From Caldifarciminota bacterium (lineage in GTDB: Bacteria; Hydrothermota; Tepidihabitantia; SM23-42), in assembly GCA_027026255.1 (NCBI GenBank), contig JALVOT010000017.1, positions 1-64,000 of the forward strand: 64,000 nucleotides of DNA. The letters are read 5' to 3'. A program made the translations under genes and the position numbers. Positions 9,387 to 17,136 of the stretch are shown here, in pieces. The notes under the pieces are model-generated. The model did not search any database and was not told the DNA's origin. It saw only the letters and a program-made list of their open reading frames with translations. How positions within the stretch are numbered: the first letter of the stretch is position 1; every line of letters begins with the position of its first letter.

Positions 9387-9888
9387 TCTCAGGTTCCTTT
9401 TTAAATAACTCCCTGATTTTGGCGACAACCTTCTTCTCATCCCCTGGTTTATAACCCTGATGGGTAAAGACAATCTTCTTATTCTGATCAATAATGAAAC
9501 TGGTGGGCATTGCCTGAACATCATAGAGTTCACGCATATTATTTTCCGGATCAAGCACAACGATATAACGCCATTTATGGCTTCGGGCGAATGGTTTTAC
9601 CTTGGGAACTGCCCTGGTTTTATCCTGACTAATAGCAAGAAGATTAATTCCCAGGGAATCAAATTCATCATAATAAGGCTTCAAGGCATCCAGTTCCTTG
9701 ATACACATCTTACACCACATTGCCCAGAAACTCATAAATACCGGACCTTTAGCAAGTAGGGAATCAAGACAGACTGTATTACCATCAATATCTTCTAAGG
9801 TAAAATCCGGGGCATCAGAAAACTCGCCTTCCTGTGCCCAGAGCATAATTAACGGCAGTATAAAAATAAAAATTAATTTTTTCATCAT
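9367..9888 (-). CDS. TlpA-like periplasmic thioredoxin
   Basis: 173 residues. Signal peptide (about 1-18), then AhpC/TSA-Redoxin-type strands (APDFTLEDIDGNTVCLDSL), the active site WCKMC with Cys59 and Cys62, and the cis-proline loop AMPTSFIID. TlpA/ResA proteins reduce disulfides in the periplasm and need electrons from an inner-membrane donor, usually CcdA/DsbD. No such donor lies in this operon; a NapH-like protein does. The ATG overlaps the stop of the selenoprotein gene (ATGA), and the 3' end overlaps the barrel gene by 20 bases. Confidence 0.9.
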   Translation of the reverse strand: MMKKLIFIFILPLIMLWAQEGEFSDAPDFTLEDIDGNTVCLDSLLAKGPVFMSFWAMWCKMCIKELDALKPYYDEFDSLGINLLAISQDKTRAVPKVKPFARSHKWRYIVVLDPENNMRELYDVQAMPTSFIIDQNKKIVFTHQGYKPGDEKKVVAKIRELFKKEPENESKEK

Positions 9889-10613
9889 TCCTCCAAAAAT
9901 TTTTCTCCTTTTGACTGCATAATCTCTTTGGTATCCATATCCTGAACAAAAACAACCGTCCGCATCCTGTCAACCCCTATCGAATGAGAAAATGTAATCG
10001 TTGTATCAAGGCTATCAGGATAAATAAGATTCACGGGAAATTGAAAAAGCTGACGGCAAACACGATAATAGGTATATGAATGATTTGATGCACCAGGCAA
10101 ACTATCTTCAAGGATTGCAACAAATGCATTCATCTCATCTTCAGGAATTGTATCCGCGGCCACAATTTTGACCCTGACACTACCGGTTGAATTGGAAGCG
10201 CTTGCCTCAACCGTCAAATTAAAATATGGAGCCTTTGACTGGGCAATCCTGATATGCTCTTCATAGATTTCATTAAACGGTGGGCTTTCCACAAAGACGT
10301 GGTCTGTGCCATCAAAGACCGTGGTCGGTAAAAGGGGATTGTCATAAAATTCCCTGCGCTGATGGCTCTTTGGATTTTCATACGGCTGGTTAGTATGATA
10401 TGAAATCACTACTAATGTATCCCCTAATGATGCAAGACTATCAAGGAGGGCCTGCTCCGCAAGCCAGCAATATGGTCAACCATCCTCAGTAAACAATTCC
10501 GCAAGCACAGTGCGGCTTGTTGGTTCCGGAAAGTGAACCTCAGGAGCCTCTGAACAGCGCACAAAAAAACCAACAAGTATTAAACCGGGTAAAGATTTTA
10601 ATAATTTCTTCAT
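9885..10613 (-). CDS. Selenocysteine-containing Omp28/thioredoxin-like protein (UPYC)
   Basis: 242 residues if the in-frame TGA at 10478-10476 is read as selenocysteine 46. Residues 1-20 are a signal peptide, possibly lipoprotein-like (Cys20, imperfect lipobox). Then comes VLAELFTEDG-U-P-Y-C-WLAEQALL, where U replaces the first Cys of a CPYC thioredoxin/glutaredoxin site. The Trx fold continues through VVISYH and the cis-Pro loop LPTTVFDG, followed by an Omp28-like beta domain. A hairpin that fits bacterial SECIS rules starts 10 nt after the TGA. The gene itself ends with TGA, so UGA has both meanings here. First gene of the redox operon. Confidence 0.85.
10449..10465 (-). promoter_or_regulatory. 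Bacterial SECIS-like hairpin for Sec46
   Basis: The mRNA sequence is GGCUUGCGGAGCAGGCC: seven pairs (one G-U) closing a GGA loop. The loop begins 17 nt after the UGA (10478-10476), within the 16-37 nt range described for bacterial SECIS elements, and has the required G at its start. Confidence 0.75.
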
Positions 10614-10620
10614 ATTTTCT

Positions 10621-10648
10621 ATTCTATCTAAAAAAAGCTGATTGTCAA
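10621..10648 (-). promoter_or_regulatory. Promoter of the redox operon
   Basis: Minus strand: TTGACA (10648-10643), 16-bp spacer, TAGAAT (10626-10621), then 7 nt to the ATG at 10613, with no ribosome site. It starts just downstream of a strong terminator, which isolates this operon from the upstream selenoprotein unit. Confidence 0.75.
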
Positions 10649-10652
10649 CAGA

Positions 10653-10696
10653 AAAATGGAGATAGGGAAAACAAAAAAATTCCCTATCTCCATTTT
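10653..10696 (-). terminator. Rho-independent terminator of the second selenoprotein gene
   Basis: Perfect 17-bp inverted repeat (arms 10653-10669 and 10680-10696) with a 10-nt loop. The arms carry TGGAGATAGGG and its complement, ending in a T-rich run in the minus direction. It lies 6 bases after the stop at 10702. Confidence 0.85.
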
Positions 10697-10701
10697 ATCA
10701 T

Positions 10702-12606
10702 TTACCTTAGAAGAATTAATTTCTGTGTCTGAGTGTAGTCTGCAGCCTCAACTCTCACAAAGTAGACACCGGCGGAAACCAGATTATCTCTATCATCCCT
10801 TCGATTCCAGATAAGTTTTTCAGAACCAATATTCCTGAATTTCTTAATAAGTCTGCCTGTAGCATCAAAAACCGTAATCTCATCCAGGTTCTTAAGATTA
10901 AAGTTACTCAATTCAATGCTCACATTATCCCGAGAAGGATTGGGCCAGAGCATAAAATGCGGGGTGAGTGGCTTTGATTCAGCACATTCCTCAACCGCCA
11001 CAAGGCTGATGCCGAAGAAGTGCATAATTGAATCGAGCAAAGCTGCCCTGGTCGATACACCACTGCCGTCAACCAGACCGCCGAGTTCAAAAGAGGTGCC
11101 CACAGTCTTGTATGACCCGATATCCCGCGCTACACCACAATCATAATTGTTATTACCATCCCGAAAGATTAGAAAAGAACCGGAATCGGTTGGTGAGATA
11201 TGATCCATATAAGCATTATCACCGCCATAAGAAAAATTCATCTGATTGGTAAAGGTGCCGTTCTGTCCCACAACCGGACCCATATCACCGGACCCATCTC
11301 CGGTTGCATTAATACCGAAGAGCGGACCGAAATTATAACCACCCTCATTTCTGGGATCATAATACCAGACCTCACCACCCTCTAAGTACATCCTACCATT
11401 CTGATTCTGGAGAAAATCAACCAGGGTATTTGCTTCCGGGCTGTTATTTCTAATTACATAATTATCTGAATAAACCCCGACACAGACAAAGACCGCATAG
11501 TAATTTGCAAGTTCACTACTGGTCGGCAGTTTTACATCATAATTTCCTGAATACCCAAGATCAGAAAGGATATTATGTATCGCCCGACCTGATGCCGGTG
11601 TGAGATCTGGGTTCCAGACAAAATAGTGGATTCTGCCTACGACAACAGAAAAGTCAAAGGTATCCGTATATCCACCATCCGTAGCGATGAGCTTAAACAG
11701 GGCTTTATGACCCTGAGGAGCTGATGCACTGGCTGATATGGTATAGGGGTCGGCAGTATTCTCTTTTGTCGTGTCAACCGGAAGAGAACCAAAATTTCCG
11801 GAGTTGTCTGATATTGTTACATAGGAATCAGATGAGATGATGGTAGTGGAAAGATTGCTGAAGTTTACACCACCAATATTTTTTAAGGTAGCGGTTAAAT
11901 TAACGGTTTCACCCGGGTCAAGTCGGCCGTTGTTATTACCACCGCTGTCATAAATTGTATTTTTTATCAAAGCAAGATAGGGATTTGAACCGGTATAATT
12001 TAATGCAATATCATCGGCGAAGACCTTCGCCTCTTCTCGGGCACCTCAACATGTATGCTCGGTCTTTGCATAAAGGGTAATCTTTATTTTTTTAACATCC
12101 TGTGGGTTTACACCAGAAAGATTGTTGAGTTCATCATTAATATTAAAGCTATAATTATTCCAGTTTGTATTTGAAGCAATAATCAAATGTGAGGTTGAAG
12201 AATTTGCCCAGGGAAACGGCTCACTGAATCTACAGATCTTTGTATCACCAAGCAAAGAACCGCTTTCATCAAGATAACTGATTATTACGGCGGCACCCGC
12301 ACAGCAAAGTGTGTCCGCATTATTATCCCAGGCATAAAGTTTTGCCTTAACTGCGAACTGCAGATCGGTGGTCGGAATATTCACCACCTGCCAGAGTTGG
12401 GCAGTACCGCTGCCATTATTCACCAGACTCCTTGCTTCATAGTCAGGGTCGGTGTCATAATTTGTTGCTCGATCCACCACTGCATTACCACCGGATGTAC
12501 TCTCATACCAACCCGTATTAAGGGGTTGTTCAAAATCACCATTGGTTAATAGAACACTCGCCTGGGTCAAACCGATAATAAATAATAAGGCGAGAAACTT
12601 ACGCAT
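10702..12606 (-). CDS. Secreted selenoprotein with Cys-Sec pair and C-terminal sorting domain
   Basis: 634 residues if the TGA at 12048-12046 is selenocysteine 187; the frame continues uninterrupted on both sides. Signal peptide 1-17, then a jelly-roll (CBM-like) domain that opens with LTNGDFE and closes across the Sec site (KTEHTC-U-GAREEAKVFADDIALNY), a CARDB-like beta domain (GRLDPGETVNLTATLKNIGG), a central globular domain of about 220 residues and a C-terminal sorting/FlgD-like module (WPNPSRDN ... GVYFVRV ... QKLILLR). Other cysteines in the first domain are Cys101, 102, 125 and 186. A GGUC-loop hairpin follows the TGA. SD AAAGGAGG precedes the ATG. It follows the TrmB-type regulator by 12 bases. 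Confidence 0.85.
12016..12031 (-). promoter_or_regulatory. Bacterial SECIS-like hairpin for Sec187
   Basis: The mRNA GGCGAAGGUCUUCGCC forms six perfect pairs around a GGUC loop that begins 20 nt after the UGA at 12048-12046. The E. coli fdhF SECIS has a GGUC apical loop at almost the same distance (from memory). Perfect complementarity inside a coding region is unlikely by chance. Confidence 0.85.
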
Positions 12607-12618
12607 AAAAACCTCCTT

Positions 12619-13479
12619 TTATCTTACAACTTTTTTCTGGAAAAAGGTTCTTTCTGAACCCTTTTTCCTTAATGATTTAAGAACCTGATAATCATCAGCC
12701 TGCTGCCAGAGATGGTCAAACAGAATCCGTGAAGCCCGGGCAAAACCAGGATGTTCAATCACCAGCATTGTCAAGAGTGGTACTGCGGATTCAGCATTAT
12801 CAAGAGCCATAAGCACATATCTCTGATCAAAAACATACATCTTGATGGGAAGTTTCTTAACCACGCGCGCCTTTTCTCCAGCCCGAACACATTTTCCGAT
12901 ATGTTTAATTGTTATATCAACCTTATTCGGCTCAGGATATTCATAAAGCATCCTTACCACAATACCCGTTTTTAATATCTCATATTCCACAGTCTCCTGT
13001 TCAATCAGCTTATCTATTCTATATTCCGTGGCAAACGGCGGTTTAACAAAACCGATCAACTCTTTTTTGGTATTTTTCACCAGACTTAGATATCGCTCAT
13101 GGATTGAATTTATATCTTTAATAATCTCCACATATCCACACAGTTCCTTCAGGTTTTTCTCTTCTCTTATCTTTTCATAAAGGGGACAGAAAAAATTGCA
13201 GATTGCATTTGCCAGTTCCTTTTTTTCCTGCAGTTCATTTTCATACTGGTTTATCAGATTACTCAACGCCCTTTTCGGCTCCACTGCCTGGTATTTTCTC
13301 TTTCGGTTCATCAACTTCTCAATACACATTCCACGCAGAGCCATCTTATGGGTAATTTCGTAAACCTTGGTTCTTGGGACACTGGTAAGTTCATAGATTT
13401 CAGAGGCGCTCATCTCTCTTTTTTGCAATAAGGCGGTATAAATCTTTGCCTCGGTTTCTGAGATTCCAAGTTCGACCAT
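12619..13479 (-). CDS. TrmB-family transcriptional regulator
   Basis: 286 residues from the ATG at 13479. The N-terminal winged helix has the TrmB pattern (ELGISETEAKIYTALLQ, SASEIYELTSVPRTKVYEITHKM). A coiled-coil linker and a C-terminal effector domain (IEHPGFARASRILFDHLW) follow. TrmB proteins respond to sugars or other small ligands. The start is uncertain: the good SD AAAGGAGG lies 6 nt before an in-frame ATA at 13506, which would add IDKEDYIRK, whereas the ATG has only a purine run 2 nt away. The regulator shares a transcript with the second selenoprotein and may control it. Confidence 0.85.
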   Translation of the reverse strand: MVELGISETEAKIYTALLQKREMSASEIYELTSVPRTKVYEITHKMALRGMCIEKLMNRKRKYQAVEPKRALSNLINQYENELQEKKELANAICNFFCPLYEKIREEKNLKELCGYVEIIKDINSIHERYLSLVKNTKKELIGFVKPPFATEYRIDKLIEQETVEYEILKTGIVVRMLYEYPEPNKVDITIKHIGKCVRAGEKARVVKKLPIKMYVFDQRYVLMALDNAESAVPLLTMLVIEHPGFARASRILFDHLWQQADDYQVLKSLRKKGSERTFFQKKVVR

Positions 13480-13502
13480 CTTCCTTATGTAATCTTCTTT
13501 GT

Positions 13503-13553
13503 CTATTCTTCACCTCCTTTCATAAACCCTGTTATCCCTGTATAGAGTAACAT
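13503..13553 (-). CDS. Leaderless 16-codon upstream ORF (MLLYTGITGFMKGGEE)
   Basis: An ATG sits 5 nt after a TTGACG-16-TATAAT promoter, where this genome places leaderless start codons. The frame runs 16 codons; its last codons contain the AAAGGAGG ribosome site of the next gene, and its TAG overlaps the candidate ATA start of the TrmB gene (ATAG). It could couple translation of the regulator or act as a leader peptide. It has no recognisable family and the peptide itself may be unimportant. Confidence 0.45.
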   Translation of the reverse strand: MLLYTGITGFMKGGEE

Positions 13554-13558
13554 AGTAT

Positions 13559-13586
13559 ATTATAATTAAAATTCCCGAATCGTCAA
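13559..13586 (-). promoter_or_regulatory. Promoter of the TrmB-selenoprotein unit
   Basis: Minus strand: TTGACG (13586-13581), 16-bp spacer, perfect TATAAT (13564-13559), 5 nt, then the ATG of the 16-codon ORF at 13553. Confidence 0.75.
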
Positions 13587-13642
13587 GTCCCTGAATTTAG
13601 ACTTAAGTATTTTCCTGATATAACTTTATTTATAATTTATAT

Positions 13643-14995
13643 TTAAAAGAAAATTGAACCGGAAATATTTATAAACCATTCACCATAATCATTTCCCGGA
13701 TTATGCAGGTGATTATCAAAATAACGCCTTCCCGCCTTTAACTTTATATTGAGGTTATACTCAGGAAAATAATCAACACCCGCGCTGAATTCAATCTTCT
13801 TCTCGACAACCGGGGAGGGAAATGGCGGATTCCAATCTCCACCTTCAGTTTCAAAGGGCAGAAATATACTACCTTCGCCCTTTCTTATAAGGACAAAATC
13901 TAATCCCGGATAAAGCCCACATTTTGAGATGAATTTGATTGACCCCTGTAATCTGTCCACATCATTACCTAGAGGAAAACCTAAAGGGTGACCATTCCGT
14001 TCATAGGTATTAATTCTCCGGCGCTGGGTATAAACCCATTTGTCTACCCGGGTATAGTTAAGTTTACCGAGAAAATCTTTCAGCAGTAACTTCAATCCCA
14101 GGCGATATCCAAGTTTATCCGGATACGGGTCGTTTTCATACATATAGTCATCAATAAGAAATTCACCATAAATCTGGGTATTATAAGCCTGGATTGACCA
14201 ATCAAAACACCAGAGGATATTGTCATCCCGCTTAAGTTCCCACTGGATAAGATAATAGGGAAGAAAGACATTAAGGTAAGCCGGTTCCAGTTCATTGCCA
14301 TAGATAATTGCCTCGGAGAATCCTAACTTCAGGAAATTTTTTAAGTTCAGCCCCAGCCGATGGATACCCAAATACCGGGGTTTTTCAAGACCCAGGACCG
14401 TAAAGATTGCCTGGAATTCATAATATCTTCCTGGCATTACAAGATAGAATCCATCATATGCCTCAGGGTCCAGTGACAATAATAACCCATCCTGAAGTCC
14501 ATAACCGAGCAGAAAATTCCTGCGTCCCAGATAAAACTTTGCTTTTGGATAATCCCATTTGATAAGACCCTCAACCTGATAGGCCTGAAAATCCTTCCAG
14601 GGATTGGGCCCCAAAGAGTCAGGGATACTTCCCTTTAAAATCCAGACCCCCTGGGCAAAACTGACCCGGGGAAAAAGCTTTCCTCCAAGGTTTTCGCCTA
14701 TCTTTCCATAATAATACCCTGGATTGCGCTGGTATCCGGTCTTTGTCTGTATAATATATGAAAAATTCTCGGATTTGCTTAAAAGCGGCGTGAAATAAGC
14801 AAGAATCCTTCTATCCAATCCATTCAGTTTTTCATCCCTTATAAGGATGCTGTCAATCTGTCCAACCAGCCACTCCTTTTCATACGGTCTAACCCAGGAT
14901 ATCTCAATAAGTCCCCTTAATTGAAGATACTCAATATTTTCTACAACCGGTAAATCAGGGGGAATCATATATGTAAACAGCATCAATAACCACAT
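13643..14995 (-). CDS. Wzi-like capsule-assembly/outer-membrane barrel protein
   Basis: 450 residues. A short signal peptide, then a helical region with YLQLRGLIE and Asp/Glu-rich turns, then many amphipathic strands ending in FINISGSIFF with C-terminal Phe. The order and motifs such as YQVEGLIKWDYPKAKFYLGR and YGLQDGLLLS resemble the Wzi-like barrel family, which in capsule producers binds surface polysaccharide. The start ATG has the SD GGAGG 7 nt upstream. Last gene of the operon led by the TPR lipoprotein, directly after the Omp85 gene. The ligand is unknown. Confidence 0.7.
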   Translation of the reverse strand: MWLLMLFTYMIPPDLPVVENIEYLQLRGLIEISWVRPYEKEWLVGQIDSILIRDEKLNGLDRRILAYFTPLLSKSENFSYIIQTKTGYQRNPGYYYGKIGENLGGKLFPRVSFAQGVWILKGSIPDSLGPNPWKDFQAYQVEGLIKWDYPKAKFYLGRRNFLLGYGLQDGLLLSLDPEAYDGFYLVMPGRYYEFQAIFTVLGLEKPRYLGIHRLGLNLKNFLKLGFSEAIIYGNELEPAYLNVFLPYYLIQWELKRDDNILWCFDWSIQAYNTQIYGEFLIDDYMYENDPYPDKLGYRLGLKLLLKDFLGKLNYTRVDKWVYTQRRRINTYERNGHPLGFPLGNDVDRLQGSIKFISKCGLYPGLDFVLIRKGEGSIFLPFETEGGDWNPPFPSPVVEKKIEFSAGVDYFPEYNLNIKLKAGRRYFDNHLHNPGNDYGEWFINISGSIFF

Positions 14996-14996
14996 C

Positions 14997-16247
14997 TCAA
15001 AACCTCCTTTCTAAAAAAAGATGTAATTTACCATCACGCCAATCTCCATTCTTTGGCCAGGCAAGGATAAGTTTACCTCTTGTCCCTTCTCTATCCTGTA
15101 AAAGTCCTATTCCATAAGAGTAGACAAAATTATTATCCAGCCGTCCGATATCAAAAAGTGAAAAGATAAAAAGCCAGTGGTATTCAAGATTAACCCAGTA
15201 TGCCTTCTTCACAAAAAACTCTTCATCTAAATACCCCCGGATATCATCGATACCGCCGATGCGCAGAAAATCAAAATAATCAAAGGAATCGGTCAGGACA
15301 TAATGATAATGCGGCATAAGAAAAAATCCCTTAAAATTCACCGAACCATCATATTTAAATATTGTGCGGTCCGGGTCCCGGAAAAGATATTCAACAATAA
15401 ACGACTGGAAGATCTCTTCATAGTCGAAGCGTATACCCATACCCACGGTCTTATAAGATGCTTTGCCATCCTCCAGTCCGGAACTAATCACCACCCGGAT
15501 ATATTCACCCACCGGCGCAGTAATCCGGGCATCCAGCTTCATCTGACGCAGACTGTCATATGTATAAAGAGAAAAATTTAGTCCTATCTCGGCCGGTGTA
15601 ATAAGCACCGGCTCGGCAAAGTTTAAGGCAAAGAGTTTTTGATACTCATAATTAAATTGTAATCGACGCAGGGTGCCCAGAAGATTCCGGCTATTAAAGG
15701 AAACCCCGAAATGCCGGTTATCACGGGCAAAGGAGCCGAAGATACTGAAATAATCAGACTTTGTTTCATTTACCACAAAATCGACATAATAATCACCATC
15801 CCTGAACCAGATTTGTTCTTTCACATCGCTAAAGGCACCGGTCTGTAGAAGTTTATGTTTTGCATTCTCGATTTTTGATATAGAAAAATACTTATCTGGA
15901 TGTAAGCGGAGAAAATTCCTTATCACCCCGGGCATAGTCTTTTTCAGATTTGAAAATGTATAGTCACGAACCACAACCCTCTCACCCTCGATTATCTTCA
16001 GAACAATCTTTTTAATATGATTATCTTCAGAAATAATTTCCGGTGCCACCCGACAGAAGGCAAACCCGGCATTATTATATAATCTTATTATCCTTTCTAT
16101 TAACTGTTCTACTTTTAATCTGTTAACCGGTGGTTGAAAACTTCGTAAAAGATAAGGCATAGAAAAAAATCTGTTTCCAGAAATTTCTATTGATGGAGAT
16201 ATATTTTCGGCCTGGGCAATCAGGACAAGAATCTTAATCAACAGCAA
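14997..16247 (-). CDS. Omp85-family (BamA/TamA-like) protein with short POTRA region
   Basis: 416 residues starting at TTG 16247; no better in-frame start exists before an upstream TGA. Signal peptide LLIKILVLIAQA, then about 150 residues with POTRA-like pattern (EISGNRFFSM, LIERIIRLYNNAGFAFCRV, VVRDYTFSNLKKT, ISKIENAKHKLLQTGAFSDV), then a beta-barrel. GGIDDIRGYLDEEF is the conserved Omp85 L6 motif (xRGY). Omp85 proteins insert or export outer-membrane proteins. It is much smaller than BamA, so a specialised export role, perhaps for the adjacent Wzi-like protein, is possible. Confidence 0.85.
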   Translation of the reverse strand: MLLIKILVLIAQAENISPSIEISGNRFFSMPYLLRSFQPPVNRLKVEQLIERIIRLYNNAGFAFCRVAPEIISEDNHIKKIVLKIIEGERVVVRDYTFSNLKKTMPGVIRNFLRLHPDKYFSISKIENAKHKLLQTGAFSDVKEQIWFRDGDYYVDFVVNETKSDYFSIFGSFARDNRHFGVSFNSRNLLGTLRRLQFNYEYQKLFALNFAEPVLITPAEIGLNFSLYTYDSLRQMKLDARITAPVGEYIRVVISSGLEDGKASYKTVGMGIRFDYEEIFQSFIVEYLFRDPDRTIFKYDGSVNFKGFFLMPHYHYVLTDSFDYFDFLRIGGIDDIRGYLDEEFFVKKAYWVNLEYHWLFIFSLFDIGRLDNNFVYSYGIGLLQDREGTRGKLILAWPKNGDWRDGKLHLFLERRF

Positions 16248-16264
16248 ATTTATAAATGCTCATT

Positions 16265-16771
16265 CTAAGATTGAAAAAGATAAGGACGCCACTTGGTATT
16301 GGGATTTACAAATTCCCTCAAGATAAATGTAAAATAAGAAGGGCGCCGGGGCTTTTTCAAAAGTTTCATACCGGCCTGTTTCAGCGTTCGGTCTCCCTTG
16401 CGGTTATTGCATTCAAGACAGGCACAAACAAGATTTTCCCAGGAATCCTCACCCCCCAATGCCCTGGGTATAATATGATCGGTTGTCATCATTCCGGTGC
16501 TTCTTCCACAATACTGACATTGGTGATTATCCCTTTTTATGATATTCTTCTTTGTTAAAGATATCTCCTTTCTTTTGATATGAACAAAATATTTCAGCCT
16601 TATCACCGAAGGAACCGGATAGGCAATGCTGATTGCATGAACAAAATTACCATCTTCATTTTCAATCATATCCACCTTGCCCAGAATCAAAAGGGTAATC
16701 GCTCGCTTTAACTTAAGAATTGTAAGCGGTTCATAATTTTGATTTAAAAGAAGAACCGGTTTCTTCAACAT
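16265..16771 (-). CDS. HNH endonuclease-domain protein
   Basis: 168 residues. N-terminal beta region (PVLLLNQNYEPLTILKLKRA), then an HNH module with two zinc-binding pairs: CQYCGR, TTDHIIPRALGG (catalytic His region), SWENLVCACLECN and the family tail KGDRTLKQAGMKL. This family is widespread in free-living bacteria and is not tied to mobile elements, and its target is not established. The start ATG overlaps the stop of the preceding gene. Confidence 0.9.
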   Translation of the reverse strand: MLKKPVLLLNQNYEPLTILKLKRAITLLILGKVDMIENEDGNFVHAISIAYPVPSVIRLKYFVHIKRKEISLTKKNIIKRDNHQCQYCGRSTGMMTTDHIIPRALGGEDSWENLVCACLECNNRKGDRTLKQAGMKLLKKPRRPSYFTFILREFVNPNTKWRPYLFQS

Positions 16772-17136
16772 CAGTAATGCACTTTAATCTCAGCAATCTG
16801 GTCGATCTTATAATGCCGACAGGAACTGAACAGACCGAGGATATTTATTGAATCATCATATTCAACATAAATCCTGAAGGAATCGGGTATGCTGTGGTCA
16901 ATCCAGATATTATCCCGAGTGAGTCCCAATTTTATTTCTGATGCCTCTTTCAGTAAATTGTCTATTATCGCCTGGTCTGGCTGGACAGGACCAAGTTCTA
17001 CGGCGTCCTTGACCTTCTCTTTAAACGCATTATAGGTAAAGTTGGGGCGAAAGTATTGGTAGCCGGCATAGCCGCTTAATATCAGAATAATAATGATTAA
17101 AATCGCCCCAAATCCTGAAATGCCCCGATTTTGCAT
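16771..17136 (-). CDS. Small single-span membrane protein
   Basis: 121 residues. A hydrophobic helix at about 8-25 (GFGAILIIIILILSGYAGY), then a soluble domain with a helix and beta strands (DNIWIDHSIPDSFRIYVEYDDSI). It resembles DUF4845-like proteins, whose function is unknown. The gene abuts the TPR lipoprotein gene (stop/start overlap at 17136) and the HNH gene at 16771, so all three are co-translated. Confidence 0.7.
   Translation of the reverse strand: MQNRGISGFGAILIIIILILSGYAGYQYFRPNFTYNAFKEKVKDAVELGPVQPDQAIIDNLLKEASEIKLGLTRDNIWIDHSIPDSFRIYVEYDDSINILGLFSSCRHYKIDQIAEIKVHY

Noticed and set aside
9387-9560. N-terminal extension of the DUF6029-like barrel from 9560
   Set aside because: It lies entirely within the TlpA-like gene in another frame and puts 58 non-family residues before the signal peptide.
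10476-12048. The two internal TGA codons as frameshifts, nonsense mutations or genome-wide recoding of TGA to Trp/Gly
   Set aside because: Both frames continue without any shift and keep their domain patterns. TGA ends other genes normally (for example at 906 and at 9885), so a global recoding is excluded. The paired hairpins explain selective recoding better.
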